Assembly: GCF_003003795.1 (NCBI RefSeq)
Contig: NZ_PVWK01000142.1
Location: 124,001-188,000, forward strand
Source: Stenomitos frigidus ULC18
GTDB taxonomy: Bacteria; Cyanobacteriota; Cyanobacteriia; Leptolyngbyales; Leptolyngbyaceae
Direction of reading: 5' to 3'
DNA: 64,000 nt
Position numbers and translations under genes: made by a program. Numbering within the stretch: the first letter of the stretch is position 1; each line of letters begins with the position of its first letter. This document shows, one piece after another, positions 22,769 through 31,207 of the stretch. Under the pieces are notes generated by a model. That model worked only from the letters and a program-made list of their open reading frames with translations, made no database searches and was not told where the DNA came from.

Positions 22769-24330
22769 CGGTGCTGTCCTCCCTGTGCCTGAGCGATCTG
22801 ATCCACAAACGGTGCCAGTGCCGCTGGCGTAAAGGCATCAAAATTCTTGAGGACGATCGCCTCATGGCTTAGCAGCATTTGTTTCTTCGGCGTTTCCGGT
22901 GCTGCCACGTAAATCGCCTTTGCCAGCATAGGCTTGGTACGTCCGTAGCCCGCCACCTTTTGTAAATCCCGCAGTTTGGTACGTAGCCACAGGTCATTGC
23001 CGCTGCCGTAGTAGATTAACACCGCATCACACTCGCAGAGAGTGTCTTGATGCTCCTGCCGCACCGCAGCTTCATCGCCTTCAAACGCGGGTAACATTGG
23101 CTCCCAACCGCGATCGAAGAAGATGTGATTGTAGACAGGCACAACGCTCTCCAGGTCTTTTTGGTCGCAGATGAGGTAGACTCGCACCGTTGCGTCGTCG
23201 CTGGAGCCGTTGTCCAGTCGCGGCGTCGGCGCGGTGAGCCGATCCTGGATGACGGTTTTAAGCGCCTCAATGCCCGTTTGCAGCCAGTCCGGGTCGTTCT
23301 GGAGCGATCGAATCAATTCCTGCTGACGGGCATCCTGCGTTTGTAACCCCACAGGCATCCAGACCAACCGTGAGAACTCTGCACGTTCCCGACGCTGGGC
23401 GACTGCCAGATCATGCTGTAGCGCAATCAGCGATCGCTCCGCATCCTCTGGAATCATGCCGTAGCGCGACCCAACCAGATGAATGGAGAGCTTGCACCGC
23501 GCCAGGTTCTCCGTCACCACCCGCTCAAAGTCAGGATAATAGGTGGGCAACGTTTGGTCGGGCAACACCAGATGTCCCCGCTGCTGCAGCTCTCGCTTAA
23601 TCTTGTCGCGATCGTCCTGCAAATCGTAGCTCGTTTCTGCCAGGTAGACGGCAATACCGCTAGATCCAGCGATCGTGGCGGTCTTACCATTGCTCGCGCT
23701 GGCTGGCTCTGTTAACGCGGTCTGAGCACCATTTCCTTGAGTGGTGACCTCCGGAGGGGTTACCACCTCCACTCGCGAGAGCGCTTCCAAAAGCTGACAG
23801 ATGTCGTATGCCAGGTCAGACAGTTTAGCCCAGTACCGCTGCTCTGCCTCAGACCCAAAGATGCGATTAAACATCAGCGGATTCTCGTTGCGATCGCGCT
23901 GATAAAACTCATAGCCCAGCAGACCTTGTACTTCCTCTGGCTGCCGTTCCAGGGGTACGGGCGTTTTGATCACCTTAAAAATTCGGGCTTTGTCGGCAAC
24001 CCGCACGCCACCTGTCTGACTGGCAGCCGTGTGAAACCCCTTCAGTTCGCGTACACACCACTCCGACTTGATGTAGCGAGGCGAGAAGATCGACACCAGT
24101 AACGCCACTTTCGAGAACTGATCCACGATCGTGTCGGCAAAGTAATCATTGCCTTGCAGTTTCGGATCACGCCAGATACGGGGACGATCGCCCAGCAGTT
24201 GGGCTAGCAGTTTCTCTAATGATTGATGAAAGTCCGAAATCCAGCCCTCTTGCCCCTCCGTTAAGGGTTCATTGTCAATGTGGGCATAGCTGATGAAAAT
24301 GTCGTTCTCGAAAGCGGTTTCAACTGTCAT
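22765..24330 (-). CDS. TIR-domain protein with two further TIR-like modules
   Basis: A 521-residue soluble protein, the probable effector of the STAND switch. Residues 8-185 form a TIR domain: the DIFISYAHID box 1, RIWRDPKLQGND, then IFSPRYIKSEWCVREL, where E95 is at the position of the catalytic Glu in NAD-cleaving TIRs. A second module (about 218-330, IAVYLAETSYDLQDDRDKIK) resembles the DUF4062/TIR-like fold. A third (about 375-500, VRVYLICDQKDLESVVPVYN) is again TIR-like and has CDAVLIYYGSGND. The stop overlaps the STAND start (ATGA). ATG at 24330 chosen over an in-frame GTG at 24372 because the TIR fold follows it closely. NADase activity is inference. Confidence 0.9.
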   Translation of the reverse strand: MTVETAFENDIFISYAHIDNEPLTEGQEGWISDFHQSLEKLLAQLLGDRPRIWRDPKLQGNDYFADTIVDQFSKVALLVSIFSPRYIKSEWCVRELKGFHTAASQTGGVRVADKARIFKVIKTPVPLERQPEEVQGLLGYEFYQRDRNENPLMFNRIFGSEAEQRYWAKLSDLAYDICQLLEALSRVEVVTPPEVTTQGNGAQTALTEPASASNGKTATIAGSSGIAVYLAETSYDLQDDRDKIKRELQQRGHLVLPDQTLPTYYPDFERVVTENLARCKLSIHLVGSRYGMIPEDAERSLIALQHDLAVAQRRERAEFSRLVWMPVGLQTQDARQQELIRSLQNDPDWLQTGIEALKTVIQDRLTAPTPRLDNGSSDDATVRVYLICDQKDLESVVPVYNHIFFDRGWEPMLPAFEGDEAAVRQEHQDTLCECDAVLIYYGSGNDLWLRTKLRDLQKVAGYGRTKPMLAKAIYVAAPETPKKQMLLSHEAIVLKNFDAFTPAALAPFVDQIAQAQGGQHR

Positions 24331-24480
24331 GCGTTTATCCAGACGTGTGCCTTTCAGCACCCTGCCAGCCACCGTAAACCCGCACTCACCTGCAAGGGGT
24401 TTCGTGTAAGTGTCTTAGTCTGCTTTATTCTACAGCCGAAGTGCTTGAGAAAGACACGGGGGCGTGGCAAATGCCCTCTC

Positions 24481-24513
24481 AGACCTCGGAGGTTTTGGAA
24501 ACCTCCGAGGTCT
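24481..24513. repeat. AGACCTCGGAGGTTT palindrome, copy upstream of the TIR gene
   Basis: 15-bp arms around TGG, the second full copy of the palindrome at 17648-17680. The two full copies enclose the toxin-antitoxin and TIR-STAND block. Confidence 0.85.
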
Positions 24514-24538
24514 AACCCCCCGCACAGTTTCAGTGGCG

Positions 24539-24748
24539 ACATCGGCACCAACGTTGGTGACTTCGACTCAAGCGGTCCTTACCACCAGTCAAGCCGTCCT
24601 CACCGCCACTCAAGCCGTGGTCACTTCAGCACCAACGTTGGTGACTTACGCTCAAACGGTGGTCACTTCCACTCAAGCGTTGGTTACTTACGATGAAGCT
24701 GTCGTTACTTACGGTTAAGCTGTGGTGACTTACGGTGAAGCGTTCGTG
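24539..24748. repeat. Tandem array, 10 units of 21 bp
   Basis: Units of the form ACTtacgctCAAgcGgTGGTC run without gaps from 24539 to 24748. Two units contain the palindrome CACCAACGTTGGTG. Forward translation gives a 7-residue repeat (like TSTQALV), but a TAA in unit 8 and the lack of a proper gene start argue against coding. It lies about 210-420 bases upstream of the TIR start. Confidence 0.85.
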
Positions 24749-24770
24749 AAGTACGATCGTGCGCTTTGAG

Positions 24771-24838
24771 AGAAACCGGGTTTCTGAATGCCCTCTGAAC
24801 GCTGCAACGGCAGATGCTCGTCAAGAAACCCGGTTTCT
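24771..24838. repeat. AGAAACC(C/G)GGTTTCT near-palindrome pair
   Basis: Near-palindromic 15-mers at 24771-24785 and 24824-24838, reverse complements of each other. Rest of 24331-25002 holds only the repeats listed and the divergent promoters. Confidence 0.7.
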
Positions 24839-25002
24839 GCAACGTCTGCATCAGGCCTATCCGTATCGTACTGCCGTGCCATTAGCGGGCGATCGCCCAA
24901 CCCTTCTTAGAAACCACACACAACCTTGCGGGGTTCGCGGCTCTCAAAGCCATGACCCATCAGCCATGCTGGTCTTATCTACTCTCTAGCAGGCTTACCT
25001 CT

Positions 25003-25404
25003 ATGTCCCGCAAAAAACGTACCTCCCGCATGCTCGAAAACGCTGAACTCCGCTCTGCCGGATTGAAAGCCGTTGACCCTAAGATGGATTTTGGCGATGT
25101 TCGCACCTTAGCCAATCTCACCGCCCAGATGTCACAACTCCGCGCCAAACTAGACGCGTATAATACCGCTCTCGCCATCATCGATTCATCCAAAACTGAA
25201 ATTGATGCATTAGAGAAGACCCTCGGCGACCTGGCAGACCAGATGTTGATTGGCGTCGCCTTCAAGTACGGCAAAAACAGCCGCGAGTACGAAATGGCAG
25301 GGGGTGTCCGCAAGAGTGAGCGCATTCGCCGGAGTACCGTGAGCCGCCTCAAAGCAAGCGCAGACGAGCCAGCCAGCAGCAGCGCGAGTGGACAAGCCGT
25401 TTAG
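25003..25404 (+). CDS. Hypothetical protein, helical, about 133 residues
   Basis: Unrecognised. It starts MSRKKRTSRMLENAELRSAG, then a coiled-coil-prone helix (LTAQMSQLRAKLDAYNTALA, about 40-75), a segment VAFKYGKNSREYEMAGGVRK, and a Ser/Ala-rich tail. The basic ends suggest nucleic-acid contact, which is inference. ATG at 25003 chosen because the 17 codons before it are of different character and overlap repeat DNA. Divergent from the TIR-STAND operon. Confidence 0.7.
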   Translation: MSRKKRTSRMLENAELRSAGLKAVDPKMDFGDVRTLANLTAQMSQLRAKLDAYNTALAIIDSSKTEIDALEKTLGDLADQMLIGVAFKYGKNSREYEMAGGVRKSERIRRSTVSRLKASADEPASSSASGQAV

Positions 25405-25416
25405 TCTCCCAACGAG

Positions 25417-25450
25417 AGGGCGATCTTAGCAGGCTGCGATCGCCCTTTCA
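25417..25450 (+). terminator. Possible terminator with HIP1-type stem
   Basis: AGGGCGATC and GATCGCCCT pair across a 12-base loop, followed by a weak T-rich stretch, 13 bases after the gene ending at 25404. Confidence 0.4.
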
Positions 25451-25605
25451 GTTAAAGTCTCCTCTCAGAACGGGGCAAACGCCGCAAAAAGTCGCGCCAT
25501 TCTGCGAACTTCGTGCTACAACACCACTAAGTCACAACTCTACCTATGGTGTAGACTGTGATGTCTAGATGCTACATCTAGCCAAGCCCACCCCGTTCCA
25601 AAGAA

Positions 25606-26574
25606 GTGAGCGCTGAAATTATGGTTCAAGAGCTTGAACAGTTTTATTTGTCAACTCCTGAAGCAATCCCAGTATTTTTTAGAACTTATACTTGTTCGGG
25701 AGACAGGGTAATAAGTAAAGAGCTATGTAGCCTTCTGAACGAAAAAGTTTGTAGCACTTTAGGTGACAAGCTCTATTTGCTCAGAAAGTACGCCCCTGAG
25801 CTATCGAAGATTGATCCTTTCACTGAGAAGATTACAAACTCTCTGGAGCATTACGCAAATGGAATAATCTTTGAGCGTTTAGAATATGGCAGCCTACGGG
25901 TAAACAGTGCTGATCGTACCCTGAGCCTAAGCTTGGAAATTGTCGTAAAAATGGCTGAAGCAGTCCCTAAGCGTTTCTCTTCAGATAGACCTCAGCAATG
26001 GTTGCGTATGGCGTGCCTAGTATTCCTACTTCATGAAGTTTCTCACATTGCTCAGAAACTTGCGGAGTACGAAGATGTCCAGCGAATGAAAGAGGTTGAC
26101 GTAAGAATCGGTAGGGAGCGGATTGGAGAACTAGATTTAAGAAGTGATTATTTAGTAGTTCACACGCTTAGCTTATTTCTGATGTTCCACGATGAAAGAG
26201 CTTACAACCATCGAAAATATATCAGATGGTTTTATGAACTCTGGTGTGGAGTGTGCAGAGCAATGCTTGATGTCTTCCCTAACGATGGTCGTGAAGATAA
26301 GCAGCAGCGCATATTTGGCTACTTACTTATGTCCAAGTTGATTCGCGATGCCCATTTAAGCAACTATCCTCTAGAGTTTAATGGAGAGTTGTGGCCTGTT
26401 TGGAACCCCTCTTTAGACGGGTTATCGATTTACAGTCAAGGTGAGCCTTTTATTTCTGGCTGTCCAGTAGATTCAGCGCTAATGAAGCAGATTCTAGAGG
26501 ACATTTCTACAAGCAACTATGGTAGGGCTCTACCGAAAATTGATGAATTGTGGAAGTGCTTACCTCGTCGCTGA
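25606..26574 (+). CDS. HExxH protein of unknown family (putative zinc metallopeptidase)
   Basis: A 322-residue protein. The one clear motif is LLHEVSHIAQ (H143, E144, H147), the zinc-metallopeptidase HExxH in a hydrophobic helix, followed about 30 residues later by LDLRSDYLVVHTLSL, which could supply the third ligand (D181 or H186). No signal peptide, so the protein is probably cytosolic. Base composition is clearly more AT-rich than nrdJ next door, a sign of transfer. GTG at 25606 used; an in-frame ATG at 25621 would remove five residues. It has its own strong terminator, so it is a single-gene unit. Peptidase activity is inferred only from the motif. Confidence 0.75.
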   Translation: MSAEIMVQELEQFYLSTPEAIPVFFRTYTCSGDRVISKELCSLLNEKVCSTLGDKLYLLRKYAPELSKIDPFTEKITNSLEHYANGIIFERLEYGSLRVNSADRTLSLSLEIVVKMAEAVPKRFSSDRPQQWLRMACLVFLLHEVSHIAQKLAEYEDVQRMKEVDVRIGRERIGELDLRSDYLVVHTLSLFLMFHDERAYNHRKYIRWFYELWCGVCRAMLDVFPNDGREDKQQRIFGYLLMSKLIRDAHLSNYPLEFNGELWPVWNPSLDGLSIYSQGEPFISGCPVDSALMKQILEDISTSNYGRALPKIDELWKCLPRR

Positions 26575-26641
26575 TTGATACAGACCCGTCTCATCAAAAG
26601 AGAAGTCATCAAGATTACTTCTTTTGAGATTGCATAAATCT

Positions 26642-26674
26642 GGAGTAAGAGTCGTACACTCTTACTCCTTTTTT
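26642..26674 (+). terminator. Strong Rho-independent terminator
   Basis: GGAGTAAGAGT, loop CGTAC, ACTCTTACTCC, then TTTTTT. A second, imperfect hairpin (TCAAAAGAGAAGT / ACTTCTTTTGA) lies at 26594-26627. Confidence 0.9.
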
Positions 26675-26792
26675 GCTCTGAGTTTTTAATCTTAGATCTT
26701 GACTTGAACTCATTTGTATGGACATAATCCTTATTTTAACGCTACATATAGAGCCTTCTATTTGTATACCACGCTAGCAGGCAGCGCAACCT

Positions 26793-29078
26793 ATGGTTAT
26801 AGAACTTCAACGCAAACATTTGTCTGAGCAGTTTCCTGAAACCGCTCCCACTGCCAATCCTGTCTTCTACAGAACCTACAGTCGTCGCATTAACAACCGT
26901 CGTGAACCATTGGCAGACGTGATCCAGCGGACAACGCAAGGGTTGGTTGAGTTAGGGCGGCTGAGCGTCGAAGAAAAAGCCCTCATTCAACGCATGCAGC
27001 AGCAGCTTAAGAGCATGCCCTCAGGGCGCTGGCTGTGGGTCGGCGGCACAGACTGGATCAACAAGCCAGAAAATTTTTCGGGAGCCTACAACTGCACCAG
27101 CACCAACGTCATTGATTGGCAGGCGTTTGGGCTCATGATGGATCTCGCCATGATGGGCTGTGGTACTGGTGCGATTCTCGAACCACGCTACAGCAATCAA
27201 CTACCCGCCATTCGTAACCATCTACTCGTCAATTTAGAGGGCGAAATCGGCACGACACCCGCTGAGCAACGGCACGATCGCACGCAAGTCACCATTGACG
27301 GCAATCAGGTACACATTCTCGTAGGCGATAGCCGCCAGGGATGGGTGCAGTCCTACAAAACCTTGCTGGAACTTTCGACCGACGATCGCTTTACAGGCGA
27401 TGTTGCCGTAACCGTCAACGTGAGCGATGTCCGCGCTGAAGGGGAAGTGCTGAAAGGCTTTGGCGGCATGGCAAACCCCATTCGGCTACCAGGATTGTAC
27501 GAACGGTGTGCGGCACTATTGAACAAGGCGATCGGTCGTCAACTTACCTCTGTTGAATGCTGTTTGTTGATTGATGAAGCCGCTGCCACAGTGGTTGCAG
27601 GCAATATTCGGCGATCGGCGGGCATGCGTCAAGGCGTGAGCAACGATGCCGCGTTTGCCGTCGCTAAAGATAATCTGTGGCAGCAAGACGAGGCTGGCAA
27701 CTGGCGTATTGACCCAGAACGCGATGCGCTGCGGATGGCAAACCATACGCGCGTGTATCACCACAAGCCAACCGAGCAAGAATGTACCGATGCGGTGCGC
27801 AAGCAGTTTTACTCTGGTGAAGGAGCGATTCAGTATGCACCCGAAGCGATCGCCCGCTCCAACCGTGATCTGTTGACCACACCAGAACTCAAAACGGCCT
27901 TCCTGGCTGCTTACAATCAAGGCACAGCCAGAGAATGGCTGCTCCAACAGCAACCCCAAATGCCTGCGGCGGAGCTAGAACATCGTCTGGGTCGTTATGG
28001 GTTGAATCCCTGCGGCGAGATTTTGGGTGCTGACTTCCACTGCAACCTGGCAGAAGTGCATCTGAATCAGCTTGATCCAAACAATCTCGACGAACAGGCG
28101 GACGCTTTCAAGGCAGCCGCACTTTCTGTCGCAGCGCTCCTGAATCATCGTTTTGCGGAACCGCGCTATCAGAAATCGCGTGATCTCGATCCGATCGTGG
28201 GTGTCTCCTTCACAGGCTTATTTGATTTCTTCGTCCATGCGTTTGGCGTCGAGTGGTTGCGCTGGTGGGAAGCAGGTAGACCCGATACAGTGACAGGTCT
28301 GGCGTTCAAGCAAAAAGAGCAGGCATTCTTGTCGCGCTGGCGGGAAACCGTGAACCAGGCGGTATGGGAATACTGCGATCGCCATCACCTCAAGCGTCCC
28401 AACCGCTGCACCACCGTTCAACCTGCCGGGACTAAATCCTTACTCACAGGAGCCAGCCCCGGTTGGCATCCGCCCAAAGCCCAGCGGTTCATTCGTCGCA
28501 TCACCTTCCGCAAAAATGATCCAGTCGCCCTGGCGTGCTTGGATTACGGCTACAGCATTGTGCCGTCACAGTCCGATAAGGATGAGACGGGCAATCTACT
28601 GAACGATCCGTTTGATCCTCGCTGTACGGAATGGCTGGTTGAGATCCCCGTTGAGGTTTCATGGGCAAACCTGCCCGGTGCCGACACGATCGCGATCGAA
28701 AAGTTCTCGGCTCTGGCGCAGTTCGATTTCTACATGCAGGTGCAAACCTACTACACCGCGCACAATACCAGCGCTACGATCGAACTCACCGAAGCCGAAA
28801 TTGAACCGCTGGCACAGCGCATTTACCAGACGATCGCCAACGAGGAAGGCTACATTAGCGCGGCTCTGTTAGCTCGCTTTGATGCGCCCTTCCCCCGCCT
28901 ACCGTTTGAGAAGATTGATAAGGAAACCTTCGATCGTCTCCAGCAAGCGGTCGCCACCAAACAGCAAACCAGCGACTTTTACGCCGCGCTCAGCCGTTAC
29001 GACTCTGGCTTTAGTCTGGCTGAAGGACCCGCTGGCTGCGATAGCGACAAGTGCATGTTGCCGGAAGGGAAAGGCTAA
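26793..29078 (+). CDS. nrdJ: Adenosylcobalamin-dependent ribonucleoside-triphosphate reductase (class II)
   Basis: Makes deoxyribonucleoside triphosphates using vitamin B12 coenzyme instead of a metal-radical subunit. The 761 residues are like the monomeric Lactobacillus leichmannii enzyme. Active-site pieces are visible: the redox Cys in GAYNCTSTNV (about residue 100), the NPCGE loop with the radical Cys (GLNPCGEIL, about 405-410), and the C-terminal shuttle pair C749/C754 (CDSDKC). No intein is present, although cyanobacterial homologues sometimes carry one. ATG at 26793. Monocistronic, followed by a hairpin repeat. It works with cellular thioredoxin. Confidence 0.95.
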   Translation: MVIELQRKHLSEQFPETAPTANPVFYRTYSRRINNRREPLADVIQRTTQGLVELGRLSVEEKALIQRMQQQLKSMPSGRWLWVGGTDWINKPENFSGAYNCTSTNVIDWQAFGLMMDLAMMGCGTGAILEPRYSNQLPAIRNHLLVNLEGEIGTTPAEQRHDRTQVTIDGNQVHILVGDSRQGWVQSYKTLLELSTDDRFTGDVAVTVNVSDVRAEGEVLKGFGGMANPIRLPGLYERCAALLNKAIGRQLTSVECCLLIDEAAATVVAGNIRRSAGMRQGVSNDAAFAVAKDNLWQQDEAGNWRIDPERDALRMANHTRVYHHKPTEQECTDAVRKQFYSGEGAIQYAPEAIARSNRDLLTTPELKTAFLAAYNQGTAREWLLQQQPQMPAAELEHRLGRYGLNPCGEILGADFHCNLAEVHLNQLDPNNLDEQADAFKAAALSVAALLNHRFAEPRYQKSRDLDPIVGVSFTGLFDFFVHAFGVEWLRWWEAGRPDTVTGLAFKQKEQAFLSRWRETVNQAVWEYCDRHHLKRPNRCTTVQPAGTKSLLTGASPGWHPPKAQRFIRRITFRKNDPVALACLDYGYSIVPSQSDKDETGNLLNDPFDPRCTEWLVEIPVEVSWANLPGADTIAIEKFSALAQFDFYMQVQTYYTAHNTSATIELTEAEIEPLAQRIYQTIANEEGYISAALLARFDAPFPRLPFEKIDKETFDRLQQAVATKQQTSDFYAALSRYDSGFSLAEGPAGCDSDKCMLPEGKG

Positions 29079-29135
29079 AGGCTAAAGGATGAAGGCTAAA
29101 ACGTTTTATCCTTTAGCCTTCATCCCTTAGCCTTT
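29079..29135. repeat. Hairpin repeat between convergent nrdJ and C39 gene
   Basis: AAAGGATGAAGGCTAAAACG facing CGTTTTATCCTTTAGCCTTC, the same family as 4298-4372. It can act as a two-sided terminator for the convergent genes. Confidence 0.7.
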
Positions 29136-29897
29136 GGAAATAAAGTGCACCCAAAACTGATTGTCGCCACAGCAGAGGTCATAAACCAGTCTGTACGAGT
29201 AGGTCAGCCCCACACCACTGGCATAAATGTCGTATTGACTATCGCCAGGACCGTTGTAGGTTAATTCGCCGTAGGGATCATTCACAATGAACCCGTTTTC
29301 GTTGTAGCCAACGAAGACGACAATATGCCCAGAGGCTGTGAAATAGCCGTGGACAACGACTGGATTGCCCTGGATGAGCCACTCTTTCACATTCTCAAAG
29401 CTTGCAGTCGTTTTGAACGTGTCTTTACAGCCGTAGACTTCCACGACTTTTGCCAGTACATCGGGTACATGGCGATCGAGCCCATTGGCCGCGCAGTAAT
29501 CCTGGAGTTCATCCGGGAAGCGCTGTTCAGGATGTTTGCGCGATGCTCCTAGATACGCCAGGCACATCGCGATCGAGGTCACATTACAGGTACCGTAGGG
29601 ATTTTCAGAGTTATCTAGCTGATCATAATAGGGCACCGAGAGTTTGACGGCTTTCGGAAAGACAACGTTGTTGTCCTCTAAAATGGCACCGTGCCGCTGA
29701 TAGATATACCAGGTATTTTTTCCTTGAAAGCTCTGATCTGACAGCGCTACCTTAATGTGATCACTCGCTGCTCCGTAGGACTGAACGTTAAGCAGCGTGC
29801 CAGCCTGCACCGTCTGCAATTGATCAGCGGCTAACTTTCCCGCTTGGATGGGCTGTTGCTTAAGTACCGTATCGCAAAGGACTTTAAGTTGAGTCAT
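29127..29897 (-). CDS. C39-like papain-fold cysteine peptidase
   Basis: A 256-residue protein. Residues about 15-75 look like an SH3-type beta domain (AGTLLNVQSYG...KNTWYIYQRHG). A C39_2-type peptidase domain then follows: C104 in NPYGTCNVTSIAMCLAYLG, H191 in ASGHIVVFVGY, and N206/D207 in FIVNDPYGEL complete a catalytic triad. No signal peptide or ABC transporter partner, so it is not a bacteriocin-processing C39. Substrate unknown. ATG at 29897. Confidence 0.82.
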   Translation of the reverse strand: MTQLKVLCDTVLKQQPIQAGKLAADQLQTVQAGTLLNVQSYGAASDHIKVALSDQSFQGKNTWYIYQRHGAILEDNNVVFPKAVKLSVPYYDQLDNSENPYGTCNVTSIAMCLAYLGASRKHPEQRFPDELQDYCAANGLDRHVPDVLAKVVEVYGCKDTFKTTASFENVKEWLIQGNPVVVHGYFTASGHIVVFVGYNENGFIVNDPYGELTYNGPGDSQYDIYASGVGLTYSYRLVYDLCCGDNQFWVHFISKG

Positions 29898-30413
29898 AAG
29901 ACAATGCCGTTTTACTAAATGGACTCTATGGATTCAGGGCTGATGCAGTAACTGGGGTGTTCACGAATCGGTGCCAGGAGAGCGTCCAGGTTGTGACCAG
30001 AAACGCGCTTGCTTTCAACCCTGCGTCAGGCTTATGAAGGTGAGGCGATCGAGGCTACTAATATGACCAGGGTTCTCACCTCAGTCCGCGGAACATCAAC
30101 GAACAGGTGACTGCTGACTGCTTCGTAGCTTGCTAGCGTGGTGTTGCCATCGTATGTCAAGTTTGCCCAACCAATGAGGCTGCTTCGCTTTGACACATCT
30201 AGCCTCATGACCAGCGCTCCATCATTACCAACGCGCTACAATCACCAAAGAGTCGGCGTTTAGCTCGCGCTAGAAACTGAGCCGTACAGCAATCGTTGAT
30301 TGTTAGCTAAACAATGTCTTCAACCCGTTGATCACTGATTCCTGACCACTGTTAACGGATAGTTTCTCACCGCTCACTAACCAACCAAACCCATAACCCA
30401 AAGGAGTCCACTC
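29898..30413. other. Gene-free spacer, about 515 bases
   Basis: No reading frame of protein-like composition seen on either strand, and no strong palindrome. It holds the promoters of the C39 gene (leftward) and the 71-residue gene (rightward); AAAGGAG at about 30400 is the ribosome site of the latter. Confidence 0.4.
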
Positions 30414-30629
30414 GTGTTTCTTGATGAACTAACCCCTGTCTGGAAAGAGCTTTCGCAGCAGCCTGTTGCGTTTCTAGGTGGCTTCTTATCAGGGCTGTTT
30501 CGCCTCAATCTTTCAGAAGACCCCGTCAAAAGCTGGCTGGATCAACAGTCAGGTAGCACGACGTCTGGCTCAACGACTGGATCGAATAATGGCAACAGCG
30601 GTGCTCCCAAGTCGATTTCGATCGACTAA
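30414..30629 (+). CDS. Small conserved-looking cyanobacterial protein, 71 residues
   Basis: GTG start at 30414, with AAAGGAG about eight bases upstream, which decides the start. The N-terminal part (FLDELTPVWKELSQQPVAFL, GGFLSGLFRLNLSEDPVKSWL) is amphipathic and looks conserved; the tail is a Ser/Thr/Gly/Asn-rich low-complexity stretch. It may associate with a membrane surface. Function unknown. Confidence 0.7.
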   Translation: MFLDELTPVWKELSQQPVAFLGGFLSGLFRLNLSEDPVKSWLDQQSGSTTSGSTTGSNNGNSGAPKSISID

Positions 30630-30772
30630 ATAAATTAAATGAATAAAACCGTGATGCTTGATACCAACGACGTCTAACAAGTATCAGGCTTTTCAGAATG
30701 AGGTGTGGCTGGTGTGCTATCACCGGATTTAGGGTTTGATACGAACCCTTCGTCCCATCTGATCAAGCTCCT

Positions 30773-31039
30773 ATGACTATTTACGTTGGCAATTTGTCTT
30801 ACCAGGCAACTCCAGAAGACCTATCGGAAGTCTTTACTGAGTACGGTGCAGTGAAGCGTGTCTCTCTGCCGACCGATCGCGAAACGGGTCGGATGCGTGG
30901 GTTTGCCTTTGTGGAACTCGCTGAAGACGCTCAAGAAGATGCGGCGATCGTGGCATTAGACGGTGCCGAATGGATGGGTCGTCAGTTAAAGGTGAATAAG
31001 GCAAAACCGCGAGAAGACGCTCGTAGCGCTGCACGATAG
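30773..31039 (+). CDS. RRM-type RNA-binding protein (Rbp)
   Basis: An 88-residue single RNA-recognition motif of the cyanobacterial Rbp family. RNP2 is IYVGNL (3-8) and RNP1 is RGFAFVEL (42-49). It lacks the Gly-rich tail of cold-induced Rbps and ends in basic KPREDARSAAR. Such proteins bind mRNA and are linked to cold response and, in some strains, to placing photosynthetic mRNAs at the thylakoid. Monocistronic, ATG at 30773. Confidence 0.93.
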   Translation: MTIYVGNLSYQATPEDLSEVFTEYGAVKRVSLPTDRETGRMRGFAFVELAEDAQEDAAIVALDGAEWMGRQLKVNKAKPREDARSAAR

Positions 31040-31207
31040 CGGCAGTCACGAGCATCAGCGGTCAAAGATTGAGAGTTCACTGCGGTAGCAACGCTAGCGC
31101 ACCAAAGATTTTCTCGCGTTTTAACCGTCAAACTTAACCTATCTATGGCAATCTGTAAGAACAGAGACAACTGATACTGTCTTACTGCCAAGCTTTACCC
31201 ATAGCGT

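Noticed and set aside
24464-24718. Plus-strand frame encoding heptad repeats such as TSTQALV
   Set aside because: Produced by the 21-bp array: its first part is palindrome DNA, it has no good start context, and it stops inside unit 8. Kept as a repeat, with a remnant gene only as an alternative.
24539-24748. Possible CRISPR array
   Set aside because: The 21-bp units are contiguous without spacers, and no cas genes are present.
30082-30413. Possible riboswitch or small RNA before the 71-residue gene
   Set aside because: No conserved riboswitch core or strong stem was recognisable by eye.
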